Source of the DNA: Paenibacillus pabuli | GTDB taxonomy: Bacteria > Bacillota > Bacilli > Paenibacillales > Paenibacillaceae | Assembly: GCF_039831995.1 (NCBI RefSeq) | Contig: NZ_JBDOIO010000003.1 | Span: 3,410,001-3,474,000 of the forward strand | Reading direction: 5' to 3' | Length of the DNA stretch: 64,000 bases | Shown: positions 27,187 through 36,110 of the stretch, one piece after another | Layout: each line of letters opens with the position of its first letter | How positions within the stretch are numbered: the first letter of the stretch is position 1 | Translations under genes and position numbers: made by a program | The notes under the pieces: model-generated | Databases searched by the model: none | What the model saw: the letters and a program-made list of their open reading frames with translations, nothing else | What the model was told of the DNA's origin: nothing

Positions 27187-28086
27187 CTAGTTTAAATTAT
27201 AAGCTTTATCAATCAAAGGCTCTGCTCTTTTAAAATCTTCAGGGGATTTAATAATAATCTGCAAATCACCAGTCCCAAAATGCCCCACATTACGCATATC
27301 TCTAGTAAACCCATCCTCAAGTTCAATCTCACCAGGATTTAATCTCATGTGCAGTAGTATCTGCTTTTGGTAGACTTCTACACAAATGATATTTTTCATC
27401 TTTTTAAAAGCTGTATACAACTTGAGCTGATTTTCTGTAACGTCATCACCGAGTGCAAGTACATAAGCTCTAATGGAATAATACAGTTCTCTGAGCGCGG
27501 GCGTTGTTGACTGAAGTTGTTCTTGGAAAGTCTTGTCTGATGATGGCTTAGTCCAATTATCTCCTTGTTCCTGAATATTGTAAGGTCTCACCGTACTTGA
27601 ATTTACTAGCTCCATCATAAGTAAATCTGCGCCAAACTTTTTGTAACGAACAAGATCAATGTTTCTATTGATCTGTTTAACTGCATATTTATCATATTTT
27701 GTGAAGTCTCCTGCTACACAAATAAGTCTGGGCATACTCCAATCTAACTTATCCGAACACTCTTTTCCTAGATTCTTCATCACTAACAACTCAAATTCTG
27801 CTTTATGATCAAGTAGCCAGTCGAGATAAAATAACCCTTGGTTAATCACGTTCTCGTTACTGGTTCTTTTATATTCAAAAATGACAGGACAGTTGTTTTC
27901 ATCTAAGCCTAAACTGTCAATTCTACCACCGTTCGATGTAGTATATTCGCTTTTTAGAAAAGTTACTCCGAAAAAAACAGGCATATTCTTTTCAATTAAT
28001 ACTTGTAATTCTCTCTCAAGTAGAACAGAATTTGCTGGCAACTCTTTAACTTCTCCCGTTATATGAAACAGCTTAGTATCCGACAT
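27187..28086 (-). CDS. Hypothetical protein with PD-(D/E)XK nuclease-like N terminus and DUF5655-like C terminus
   Basis: The 299-residue protein contains GGRIDSLGLDENNCPVIFEYKR near residue 52. This fits the D-x(n)-ExK active-site pattern of restriction-endonuclease folds (aspartate 56, then ExK). The C-terminal part (from about residue 190, FQEQLQSTTPALRELYYSI) resembles DUF5655, a domain often joined to such nuclease-like or transporter-type proteins. A nuclease activity is plausible but unproven. Its base composition looks more AT-rich than the flanking housekeeping genes. The start is the ATG at 28086, preceding SDTKLFHITGE. Confidence 0.6.
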   Translation of the reverse strand: MSDTKLFHITGEVKELPANSVLLERELQVLIEKNMPVFFGVTFLKSEYTTSNGGRIDSLGLDENNCPVIFEYKRTSNENVINQGLFYLDWLLDHKAEFELLVMKNLGKECSDKLDWSMPRLICVAGDFTKYDKYAVKQINRNIDLVRYKKFGADLLMMELVNSSTVRPYNIQEQGDNWTKPSSDKTFQEQLQSTTPALRELYYSIRAYVLALGDDVTENQLKLYTAFKKMKNIICVEVYQKQILLHMRLNPGEIELEDGFTRDMRNVGHFGTGDLQIIIKSPEDFKRAEPLIDKAYNLN

Positions 28087-28227
28087 TTATGTCTCACTTT
28101 CTAAAACTTGATCACCAGAAAATTTCTTATCATAGTTTCAAGTTATTTTTATTTTTACATTCCCTCGGTATCTGAGCCACTATGCTGTCCTTTGGAATGG
28201 AATACTGATAGAAGCACTTTTGTTAGC

Positions 28228-28281
28228 TATACGTCAAGTAGACCGCCCCCCGAGCAAAGGTTGCGGTCTACTTGACGTATA
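28228..28281. repeat. Perfect 19-bp inverted repeat with 16-base loop
   Basis: TATACGTCAAGTAGACCGC and its exact complement are separated by 16 bases. There is no T run next to it on either strand, so it is not an ordinary terminator. The GTAGACCG core is echoed in the terminator at 4285-4317. Confidence 0.7.
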
Positions 28282-28324
28282 TCCTCTTGTTAAGCCCACC
28301 GCCCTTAAAAGCGGCTATTGCTCC

Positions 28325-28353
28325 GAGAGTCGTGTTGTCGCACGGCTCTCTTT
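28325..28353 (+). terminator. Terminator-like hairpin
   Basis: GAGAGTCGTG pairs with CACGGCTCTC (one wobble pair) and is followed on the plus strand by three T residues. No plus-strand gene precedes it, so it may belong to a structured repeat element rather than a transcript end. Confidence 0.45.
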
Positions 28354-28460
28354 GCATTATAAGCTGTTCATGCCCTTATTATAACATGACTAATGAGGAA
28401 TTCAATTCAAGGCTTAGCAAGCGTAGAATAAAAACGATAAACATCTAACTCTCAACTAAT

Positions 28461-29030
28461 TCACAACGTCCTACGCCGAATTTCATAAAAATACTGCACG
28501 GCTGGGTGCTTTAACTTGATCTTCTCGGACATGTTCAAAATCCGCTTTTTGCCAACGCGTCTGTCTACCAGAGCCAGAATGTTCAGCAAAATATCCTGAC
28601 TCTCCAGACTTTCCTCTATAGGTCTTGATAAAAACGTAGTCGCTGCAACCGTGAAATTGGATTTGCTTAATGATGACTGTGCTGACAAAAGCTCTTTGGC
28701 CAGGACAGAGATTTTTCTGCTTCTTGCAATGACGTGCAGGCGATCCTCCGGAATGGCTCCTTTGCTCTCTTTTCGGATTGCTTCAATCTCTTCGTTATCC
28801 ACAGGAAATTCAATATTCGGATCGTTCTTGATCTCCTGCTCCGTTTGATACCACCGGATGGGAGTTGTTGTGTCACTCATATTGAGCACGTTCTTTTTAT
28901 CTACGGCAAGGTAACAGCTTCCTGATTTATCAAGTGCATAACGGTAGCTTGTTGCGCGAAATTCAACTCTTCCGACTAATGCCGGGCTAAGGAAGCTCTC
29001 CAGTTGTTGCTTCAATTTACTCCAGGACAT
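28461..29030 (-). CDS. SF0329 family protein, copy 1
   Basis: The 189-residue protein begins MSWSKLKQQLESFL and shares the conserved SF0329-type features (RVEFRATSYRY, then DKSGSCYLAVDKK; KHPAVQYFYEIRRRTL end). The function is unknown. It looks soluble and helical in its second half. A second, very similar copy lies 2.7 kb away. The ATG at 29030 has an agaggaggat site; the frame to 29048 overlaps it. Confidence 0.75.
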   Translation of the reverse strand: MSWSKLKQQLESFLSPALVGRVEFRATSYRYALDKSGSCYLAVDKKNVLNMSDTTTPIRWYQTEQEIKNDPNIEFPVDNEEIEAIRKESKGAIPEDRLHVIARSRKISVLAKELLSAQSSLSKSNFTVAATTFLSRPIEESLESQDILLNILALVDRRVGKKRILNMSEKIKLKHPAVQYFYEIRRRTL

Positions 29031-29255
29031 AAATCCTCCTCTTCTCAAAAGCCTACTACCTTAATTATAACATAGCATACCGAATTGACATCTCGGGTTG
29101 ATACAGGATGTGGAGCTAGACTTCAGACGGGAGAATTCCTATTTTGGGATTTTAATTCCCTATGTGATAAAATGACTGGAAATTGTATATCTATTAAACT
29201 GTCATTGCCTATCATGGGATAATACGTTGCTATTCATAAAGGAGAGGAAGACGTT

Positions 29256-30311
29256 ATGGCTAAGAAGAAAACAACATTACCCGCCCATATGGAGCAACTC
29301 ATTAAAAATAATGATATCACTGCTGTAAAAGAGGTCTTTGAGCAATGCCAATGGGATGCCCGCGGGGGTTACAGCAAAGGTACAGCCCTCAGTTTCCGGC
29401 AGATTTCGGATGAAGTCGTTCGATGGCTGGTAGAGCAAGGAGCTGATATGAACGCCCGGGACAAGTACCAGCGTACGCCATTGCATGCCCATGCTGCGCA
29501 CTGGTCAGGAAATGTACCCTTGCTCCTCGAATTGGGTGCAGAGCTGGACGCGGTTGATTATACCAATGAAACACCATTGCATTTAGCAGTCAATTCGTAT
29601 AGAACTACAGTGGTGCAAGAGTTGGTAACCCGAGGTGCTGATATCAACGCAGAGAATAAACAGGGGAACACCCCGCTCGCGAAAGGATTAGTCAATTGCC
29701 GGAATAGTGATATTGTAAGTATGTCTGAAATCTCAGCCATTTTGCTGGATGCCGGAGCATCGGTCACCCCTGCTATGAAAGAGTCGGTAAAGCGAATTGG
29801 CAAGGATTTTGAATTCGTCCGGGAAAAGTTCAATCAAGACAGCGTTGACGAAGTGTCAGACGCGCTTCTCAAGCTGTATCGACTATTTGGTGTCGAGCCG
29901 GTAGCGAATCGGATCATGCATGATGGAACTGCCCCCATTCAGGTAAAGGCAACTACCTGGCCCGAGCAGCACCAAGAGCTGTGGGAATATCTCATTCCTC
30001 CCAAGGGTCATGCTCAAACGGTACAGGGAGAGGTCATCCGCATCACCGGGCGCGTGTCTCATGAAGTATTGGATAATGGCGGGGGAAATTGGGATGGCCA
30101 ATACCTCAAGATGCTGGATGCGCTGCTTCGATACCTGGGCACCGGTACGCCATTAGCTCCGGCACTTCTGCAAGAGGCAACCAACTTGGTCGGCAGGCTT
30201 CGCAATGGATCGGATTATGATGCGCCTGCTAGATTATGCGAATTGGCGGTGTTATGGGTGCTTAACAATCCTCAACCGGTAACGATGGCACAACCGGAAT
30301 ATTCTCGTTAA
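29256..30311 (+). CDS. Ankyrin-repeat protein
   Basis: The 351-residue protein has an N-terminal set of about four ankyrin repeats (residues about 10-170; for example DKYQRTPLHAHAAHWSGNVP and NETPLHLAVNSYRTTVVQEL). A non-ankyrin helical domain of about 150 residues follows (EVSDALLKLYRLFGVEPV, GHAQTVQGEVIRITGRVSHE) that I do not recognise. It is probably a cytoplasmic binding protein. The ATG has aaaggagagg upstream and a short AT-rich promoter region. It is the only plus-strand gene among minus-strand neighbours here. Confidence 0.8.
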   Translation: MAKKKTTLPAHMEQLIKNNDITAVKEVFEQCQWDARGGYSKGTALSFRQISDEVVRWLVEQGADMNARDKYQRTPLHAHAAHWSGNVPLLLELGAELDAVDYTNETPLHLAVNSYRTTVVQELVTRGADINAENKQGNTPLAKGLVNCRNSDIVSMSEISAILLDAGASVTPAMKESVKRIGKDFEFVREKFNQDSVDEVSDALLKLYRLFGVEPVANRIMHDGTAPIQVKATTWPEQHQELWEYLIPPKGHAQTVQGEVIRITGRVSHEVLDNGGGNWDGQYLKMLDALLRYLGTGTPLAPALLQEATNLVGRLRNGSDYDAPARLCELAVLWVLNNPQPVTMAQPEYSR

Positions 30312-30407
30312 TTTACCTAGGGAAGAAGGCTTTGAAGTTCCTGATTCCCATTCGTGGACAGATTGGGCAATGAATGTGTTACGACTAAAATAGAAGTACA
30401 GCAGCTA

Positions 30408-30440
30408 AAAAAAGAAGCGGAATATTTCCCGCTTCTTTTC
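30408..30440. terminator. Bidirectional intrinsic terminator
   Basis: AAGAAGCGG and CCGCTTCTT around an eight-base loop, with A and T runs on both sides, lie between the converging ankyrin and Dus genes. Confidence 0.8.
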
Positions 30441-30487
30441 TTGGTAAACCGCCAATAAATCTCAACTATTTGTCGGAACTTGGCAAC

Positions 30488-31477
30488 TTAATTTCCTTGT
30501 ACCTCAACCTCATCAAGATTCTTGCTTCCAAACTCATCAAGCAGCGTGCGCACTTCACTTGTCGATTTGGCATTCATTAAGCTGTTTCTGAGTTCACTTG
30601 CCCCGCGGAATCCACGAACATAGATTTTGAAGAAGCGGGCAAGCGGACTGAACGAACGCGGCTCCTGTGCGGAATACTGATCATAGAGATCCAGATGAAG
30701 CCGCAGCAGACCAAGCAATTCTTCGCTGGTGTGTTCCTTCGGCTCTTTTTCAAAAGCAAACGGGTTCTGGAAGATACCACGCCCGATCATAATGCCATCC
30801 ACGCCATATTGCTCAGCGAGCTTCAAGCCGGTCTGACGATCAGGGATATCCCCATTAATGGTCAGCAGCGTATTAGGTGCTACCTCATCACGAACTTTTT
30901 TTATTTCCGGAATCAGTTCCCAGTGAGCGTCTACCTTGCTCATTTCTTCTCTTGTGCGCAGATGAATCGAGAGATTCACAATGTCTTGTTTCAAAATATG
31001 GGTCAGCCAGTCGCGCCATTCGTCCACTTCAGTGAAACCAAGTCTTGTTTTTACACTTACGGGCAGTCCCCCGGCTTTTGCAGCCTGGATAATTTCCGCT
31101 GCCGTTTCGGGACGACAGATCAGCCCGCTGCCCTTCCCGTTCTCCGCCACATTGGCTACAGGACAACCCATGTTAATGTCGATGCCTTTAAAGCCTTCTT
31201 TTGCCATACCGATACTCATTTCCCGGAAGAATTCCGGCTTATCGCCCCAGATATGAGCTACCATAGGCTGTTCATCCTCTGTAAACGTCAAACGACCGCG
31301 TACACTTTTGTTCCCCTCCGGGTGACAGTAACTCTCTGTATTCGCAAACTCCGTAAAAAATACATCCGGTCTGGCCGCTGCACTCACGACATGGCGAAAC
31401 ACAACATCAGTCACATCTTCCATCGGTGCCAATATAAAAAATGGTCGTGGCAATTCACACCAAAAATTGTTCGTCAT
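30488..31477 (-). CDS. tRNA-dihydrouridine synthase
   Basis: The 329-residue flavoenzyme reduces uridine to dihydrouridine in tRNA D-loops. It shows the FMN-binding beginning [16 protein letters not shown], the catalytic cysteine in [15 protein letters not shown], and the [14 protein letters not shown] phosphate-binding end. Its helical C-terminal RNA-binding part is complete. It resembles Dus proteins of Bacillota that differ from the DusB gene near the folate operon, so it is probably an additional paralogue. The ATG at 31477 follows agagggg; the frame to 31546 has no site. Confidence 0.88.
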   Translation of the reverse strand: MTNNFWCELPRPFFILAPMEDVTDVVFRHVVSAAARPDVFFTEFANTESYCHPEGNKSVRGRLTFTEDEQPMVAHIWGDKPEFFREMSIGMAKEGFKGIDINMGCPVANVAENGKGSGLICRPETAAEIIQAAKAGGLPVSVKTRLGFTEVDEWRDWLTHILKQDIVNLSIHLRTREEMSKVDAHWELIPEIKKVRDEVAPNTLLTINGDIPDRQTGLKLAEQYGVDGIMIGRGIFQNPFAFEKEPKEHTSEELLGLLRLHLDLYDQYSAQEPRSFSPLARFFKIYVRGFRGASELRNSLMNAKSTSEVRTLLDEFGSKNLDEVEVQGN

Positions 31478-31687
31478 CTCAAAAACCCCTCTATACATAT
31501 CAGGATAAATCTTTATCCTCGAAAATAGTAAATGTAACCTGTTCATGCCCTTACTTCATCTTCACTTTATAGCATTTTAAGCGAAGCAGTTCAAACGACA
31601 GCAACAATATATTTTATATAGTAGACATCTAAATGAGTATATCATACCCAGGAGAGAAGCATACTCCCCCAAAGACTCGCAAAAAAA

Positions 31688-31707
31688 GGAAGGGCACCGG
31701 CCCTCCC
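31688..31707 (-). terminator. Intrinsic terminator after SF0329 copy 2
   Basis: A GGAGGGC/GCCCTTCC-type stem around a four-base loop is followed on the minus strand by seven T residues. It lies 10 bases beyond the stop. Confidence 0.8.
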
Positions 31708-31716
31708 TGCCATTTT

Positions 31717-32274
31717 CTATAACGTACTGCGCCGCAGCTCATAGAAGTACTGCATGGCTGGATGTTTTAATTTTATCTTATCTGACATGTTTAAGATTCT
31801 TTTTTTGCCCACCAGAGCCAATATATTCAATAAGATATCATTACTCTCCAGACTTTGCTCAATTGAAGTCGATAAGAACGCAGTAGCTGCGACGGTAAAA
31901 TTGGATTTACTTAATGCAGCCTGCGCGGATAAAAGCTCTTTGGCAAGCTCTGAAATCTTTCGGCTTCTTGCAATGACCTTTAGACGATCCTCGGGAATAG
32001 TGCTCTTGGCATCTTTTTGGACTGCTTCAATCTCTTCTACGCTAATTGGGATGTAGAGTTCTGGATCGTTTTTGATTTCCTGCTCCGTCTTGTACCAACG
32101 GATTGGGCCGGTTGTATCACTCATATTAAGTATGTTCTTTTTGTCTACAGTAAGGTAACAATTTCCGGATTTATCAGGTAAATAACGATAACTGGTTGCC
32201 CGGAATTCGACCCTTTCATTCAATGCAGGAGAGAGGAAACTCTCCAAATTTTGTTTCAATTTGCTCCAGGACAT
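31717..32274 (-). CDS. SF0329 family protein, copy 2
   Basis: The 185-residue protein is a close paralogue of the gene at 28461-29030. Most positions agree, and the main length difference is a four-residue deletion (LVDRRVGKKR versus LVGKKR). The N-terminal half has diverged more than the C-terminal half. The function is unknown. The ATG at 32274 has an aggaggaat site. Its separation from copy 1 by ankyrin and Dus genes suggests a duplication followed by insertion or rearrangement. Confidence 0.75.
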   Translation of the reverse strand: MSWSKLKQNLESFLSPALNERVEFRATSYRYLPDKSGNCYLTVDKKNILNMSDTTGPIRWYKTEQEIKNDPELYIPISVEEIEAVQKDAKSTIPEDRLKVIARSRKISELAKELLSAQAALSKSNFTVAATAFLSTSIEQSLESNDILLNILALVGKKRILNMSDKIKLKHPAMQYFYELRRSTL

Positions 32275-32335
32275 GATTCCTCCTATGTTTTCAAAGCCTA
32301 GTATCTGTATTTGCAACGGTTAGGCAATCGTTATT

Positions 32336-32863
32336 TCAACAAGTGATCTTCTTGGAATACACCGTAAGCGTATAACCGTAGTCTGATTCGGAAGAAGAGC
32401 TAGCTTTATCCGTTTCATCTGCTTTATCTAGCTCAATTATAGTCACTCCATCAAATTGAGTTTTATTAACATACTGCGATAAAACCTCACTCATGTCATT
32501 GACCATGTTTAAGCTACATCTGAAAGGTAATTCCACACCCTCATAATAAGAAACAACAGAAAAACGTATTGCTGGAATCTGCTCATCACCCCATAGGTAA
32601 AAGATAAACGATTTACCTCGATAATATTTTCTCAAATAGTCAGACCAAGACGTCTCAATATAGCCAAAAATCTGTTGTAATTCATTTATCGAAAGCTTGT
32701 TCTTTTTAATTAGTTTGTTCAGCTTTTGGAGGGTATACAGATTAAACTGAGTCTCGGAATAGTATTGTTGCCTATCGTTAGAGAATAACAGATTCGGATG
32801 TTCTGCAATCGCCGATATCTCGTAAAATGCCTTTATCCCTTTGTTCTTAAGAAAACCAATCAC
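32336..32863 (-). CDS. Hypothetical protein
   Basis: The 175-residue protein is not recognised. It appears soluble, with a lysine- and leucine-rich helical part (LQKLNKLIKKNKLSINELQQ) followed by a beta-rich part (SFIFYLWGDEQIPAIRFSVV). A serine-rich patch lies near the C terminus. The gene is visibly AT-richer than its neighbours, compatible with acquisition from elsewhere. The start is probably GTG at 32863, with a gaggg site at longer than usual spacing, so the start is uncertain. The 250 bases upstream contain no convincing gene. Confidence 0.6.
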   Translation of the reverse strand: MIGFLKNKGIKAFYEISAIAEHPNLLFSNDRQQYYSETQFNLYTLQKLNKLIKKNKLSINELQQIFGYIETSWSDYLRKYYRGKSFIFYLWGDEQIPAIRFSVVSYYEGVELPFRCSLNMVNDMSEVLSQYVNKTQFDGVTIIELDKADETDKASSSSESDYGYTLTVYSKKITC

Positions 32864-33111
32864 TTTATAATCACAACCCTCATATTGAATCCAAATTCAT
32901 TGTACCATATGGTTGGGGAATTCAACTTTTACGATTCGAAGCATAACTTTACCTTCCCGCTTTGGCTCCCCCAGATATAAATCAAACCACCTCCATCGTT
33001 CTGATGATTCTCGCTGTCCGCTCTTGCCGAACCGAACAAGCTCCTCTACAATTAAAGCTCGGCAGGCTTTTGTACCTGCAAATCGTGAGATGAAGGTGGC
33101 CTGGATCAAAT

Positions 33112-33318
33112 ATGGAAATTTCACTGGATATTATCAAAGACAAAGTTGAATGCTTGCAGGCTTATGACTTCAAAGAACTGGAGCGTACGATTGAAGACCG
33201 AATCGGAATCAACAAAGCGCTAATGCTGCGAGTGAAGCAGGTTCAGCATCAAGTGACGTACCACCCCATTCACAACAAGATGTTATATAGTGCCATTGTG
33301 CATTTTGCCGTAGACTGA
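33112..33318 (+). CDS. DUF2536 family protein (YrzA-like)
   Basis: The 68-residue protein has the pattern of small Bacillales DUF2536 proteins: LDIIKDKVECLQA at the start, NKALMLRVKQVQHQV in the middle and MLYSAIVHF at the end. The function is unknown. It is preceded by gaaggtgg at long spacing and followed by a clear terminator, which supports a real gene. Confidence 0.6.
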   Translation: MEISLDIIKDKVECLQAYDFKELERTIEDRIGINKALMLRVKQVQHQVTYHPIHNKMLYSAIVHFAVD

Positions 33319-33346
33319 TGGGACATAGGTAAATTATAGGAACTGC

Positions 33347-33381
33347 AAAAACCGGATTGATCTATGCTCAATCCGGTTTTT
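33347..33381 (+). terminator. Intrinsic terminator after the DUF2536 gene
   Basis: AAAACCGGATTGA pairs with TCAATCCGGTTTT around a seven-base loop, ending in five T residues on the plus strand. Confidence 0.85.
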
Positions 33382-33494
33382 GCTTTGTTTCGTGAACATA
33401 CTTTTTTTCAAACTTGTGCTTTATAATTTTTTTTACACCGACTCTTACATACGAATTCCTATGATTTTCACCTGCTCATTAATCTTAAGCAAAC

Positions 33495-33520
33495 AAGCGG
33501 CTGCCTGATCGGCAACCGCT
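33495..33520 (-). terminator. Terminator of the cysDN operon
   Basis: An AGCGG-GCC/GGC-CCGCT stem with a short internal loop is followed on the minus strand by TGTTTGCTT. It lies 17 bases past the cysN stop. Confidence 0.65.
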
Positions 33521-33536
33521 GCATCTGACATGCTTA

Positions 33537-35210
33537 TTAAATGTCGTAGTTATTCGAAGGACTGTGAGCGATAATGGATTGCACGACTCGTTTAACCACA
33601 GATTTCGCGGCATCCTGGGTGGAGATTCCGCTGATCTCGTTCTCGTTAACTTCGATAAATCCTTTGCCCCCAATGATCTCTCGGGCTGTCTCAAGTTCGC
33701 CCGCACTGATAGAATCATGGGATACCAGTGAGATCAGACCGGCGTCATTCAACACCTTTGCCATCTCCGCCGTACCGCGGAGCGTTTCTCCACTAACGCT
33801 CTCAAGCAGCATCGTATGGTAACCGGATGACATTAGTCGCTTCTCCACTTCCTTGGCGAGAGCTACCGTATCCGAGCCAGCAAACCAGACCGTGAGCGGA
33901 GATTGTCCTTTCTGCTGGGCGCGAACCTCTCTCGTGATTCCCGTATCCAGCGTGGCAAATCGGCTGTCTCCCTTCAGCGCTTGATCGATGACTCCGCAAG
34001 CGGACGTCATGTTGGTGACACGATCAATGAGGATAAAACCTCCGATACTCTTATTGTGTTCAAAGGAATCGAAGACGATCTGATCCGACAGCGTGAATTC
34101 ACACTTGGCCAATTCGTTCTTAACAATTTGATCGGCCGGAACGGTATGGCCCGTGTTAATGTCAATTTTATGGGTAATCGCCGTTACAGTGCCTGGAAGA
34201 GTCTTCGTTCCGACTTTTACCCAATAATGCTTTCCTGGAGTCAGGACGGAATCGTCCATCCACAGGATCGTTGAAGTGAAGCTGTCAGCTTCTTGCACTT
34301 GATTGTCCACCGTGAGCACGCAGCCCCGCGAGACATCAACTTCGCGGTCCAGTTGTATCGTAACCGGTTGGCCAGCATAAGCCGAATCCTGAACTTGGTC
34401 CGTCACCAAAATCCGCTTAACCTTTGCTTTCTCCCGACTTGGCAGAGTCATGAGTTCGTCTCCGACCGAAATCTTTCCAGCTTCGATCTGGCCCTGGAAC
34501 CCACGGAACGTATGGTCCGGTCTGCTTACACGCTGAACCGGCATCATGAATGGCTTCGTATCATCGGTAGTATGAACATCTATATTTTCCAAATACGGCA
34601 ATAATGCTAACCCTTCGTACCAGGGGCTTTTTGGCGACTGAGTTGTGATGTTGTCCCCTTCCGTAGCGGACACGGGAATGACCTGAATGCTCTTGATTTG
34701 GAATTCGGCCGTCGTTTGGATGAACTCTTCCTTGATCGCCTCGAACGTCCTCTGATCGAAGCCAACCAGATCCATCTTGTTCACAGCCAATACAAGATGC
34801 TTGATCCCCATCAGGGCGCAGATCCGGGCATGGCGTTTGGTCTGGGTAATGATGCCTTTGGTAGCGTCCACCAGAATGATGGCTAGATCGGCAAAGGAAG
34901 CACCTACAGCCATGTTGCGCGTATACTCTTCGTGTCCCGGTGTGTCCGCCACGATGAAGGAACGATGAGACGTCGTAAAATAACGATATGCCACATCAAT
35001 GGTAATCCCTTGTTCGCGTTCGGCCAGCAAACCATCGAGGAGCAACGAGTAGTCGATCTTGCCGCCTCGGCTTCCCAATCGACTATCGAGCTCAAGCGCG
35101 CGTTCTTGATCGGCGAACAGCAGCTTGGCTTCATAGAGCATATGTCCGATCAGCGTGGACTTGCCGTCATCCACACTTCCGCAGGTAATGAATTTAAGTA
35201 GACTCTTCAT
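33537..35210 (-). CDS. cysN: Sulfate adenylyltransferase subunit 1 (CysN) with a degenerate APS-kinase-like tail
   Basis: The 557-residue protein begins with a complete CysN GTPase: G1 GSVDDGKST, G3 DTPGHEEY and G4 NKMD, then EF-Tu-like beta barrels to about residue 430. It drives APS formation with CysD. The last 120 residues align in pattern with APS kinase CysC (TVWFAG at about 441, GYHTMLL, DAGLISLVS). However, the P-loop GxSGSGKS and the DGD-N-R motif are missing, so this tail cannot phosphorylate APS. The real start is ATG at 35210, one base after the cysD stop, with gggaggg in the cysD end. Confidence 0.88.
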   Translation of the reverse strand: MKSLLKFITCGSVDDGKSTLIGHMLYEAKLLFADQERALELDSRLGSRGGKIDYSLLLDGLLAEREQGITIDVAYRYFTTSHRSFIVADTPGHEEYTRNMAVGASFADLAIILVDATKGIITQTKRHARICALMGIKHLVLAVNKMDLVGFDQRTFEAIKEEFIQTTAEFQIKSIQVIPVSATEGDNITTQSPKSPWYEGLALLPYLENIDVHTTDDTKPFMMPVQRVSRPDHTFRGFQGQIEAGKISVGDELMTLPSREKAKVKRILVTDQVQDSAYAGQPVTIQLDREVDVSRGCVLTVDNQVQEADSFTSTILWMDDSVLTPGKHYWVKVGTKTLPGTVTAITHKIDINTGHTVPADQIVKNELAKCEFTLSDQIVFDSFEHNKSIGGFILIDRVTNMTSACGVIDQALKGDSRFATLDTGITREVRAQQKGQSPLTVWFAGSDTVALAKEVEKRLMSSGYHTMLLESVSGETLRGTAEMAKVLNDAGLISLVSHDSISAGELETAREIIGGKGFIEVNENEISGISTQDAAKSVVKRVVQSIIAHSPSNNYDI

Positions 35211-35211
35211 G

Positions 35212-36110
35212 TTAGAAATAGCCCTCCCGTTTGCGTCGTTCCATGCTTCCCGCCGCTTCTTGATCGATAACCCGACTGGTCCGTTCGGAAGATAACGCAC
35301 CCAACGTCTCCTCAATGATCTCATCCAGCGTAACGGCATCGGACTCGACTCCACCTGTGAGCGGGTAACAACCCAACGTGCGGAAGCGAATCTTCTTCAT
35401 CTCTATCTTCTCGCCAGGCTCAAGCTTCATCCGCTCGTCATCCACCATGATGATATGCCCGTCACGATTAACGATCGGTCTTACGTCCGCGGAGTACAGC
35501 GGAACGATATCGATGTTCTCCCGACGAATGTATTGCCAGATATCCTTCTCAGTCCAGTTAGACAGCGGAAAGACTCGAATGCTCTCTCCCTTGTTGATTC
35601 GCGTGTTGAATAGCTTCCACATCTCCGGACGTTGGTTCTTCGGGTCCACGAGTGGTTCTTGTTCCGGAACGAGAAAATCCGCTCCTTCGCACGCGACTTC
35701 TCCTCATCACGTCTTCCGCCACCGAACGCAACCGTGAATCCGTATTTGTCCAATCCCTGTTTCAGGGCTGTGGTTTTCATAATGTCGGTATATGCGGAAC
35801 CATGGTCGAAGGGGTTAATTCCTTGTTGAATAGCCTCTTCATTAGAGTGCACGATCATCTCGATACCAAATTCCTTCGCCTTTCGGTCACGGAACTCAAT
35901 CATTTCCTTAAATTTCCAAGTTGTATCGATATGCATGAATGGGAACGGCGGCTTCTCGGGGTAGAAAGCTTTGAGGGCCAAGTGCAGCATGACCGAGCTG
36001 TCCTTGCCGATAGAATACAACATGACCGGTTTCTCGCACTCCGCTGCTACTTCTCTGATAATGTATATCGCTTCAGCCTCAAGTTGATCCAGATGTGTTA
36101 ATTCTTGCAT
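35212..36110 (-). pseudogene. cysD: Sulfate adenylyltransferase subunit 2 (cysD), frameshifted
   Basis: Two overlapping frames together give a complete CysD. The first runs from [18 protein letters not shown] through the PP-loop ([19 protein letters not shown]) to FRNKNHSW. The second continues [20 protein letters not shown] to the normal end RKREGYF. The frame is lost near 35646-35647, where a TGGGACCC expected from the family reads TGGACCC, that is, one G missing on the coding strand. Either the gene is inactivated or the base is a sequencing error. All other conserved parts are intact, so any loss would be recent. The start has an aaggagg site. It is the first gene of cysDN. Confidence 0.85.

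Larger units (their letters stand above)
28087..28460. other. Intergenic region rich in hairpins
   Basis: About 370 bases upstream of the nuclease-like gene and downstream of the first SF0329 gene. It contains a perfect 19-bp inverted repeat and, 44 bases further on, a 10-bp terminator-like hairpin. No open frame with a ribosome binding site was found. Confidence 0.5.

Noticed and set aside
30695..31528. 277-codon open frame on the plus strand
   Set aside because: Antisense to the well-supported Dus gene and without a plausible product.
27187..32863. Defence island
   Set aside because: A nuclease-like protein, ankyrin repeats and orphans are suggestive, but no known defence system, methylase, toxin pair or integrase is present, so I only call it an accessory-looking stretch.
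32864..33111. Open frames on both strands between the orphan and DUF2536 genes
   Set aside because: Neither has a good ribosome binding site nor a family that I recognise. Left as intergenic.
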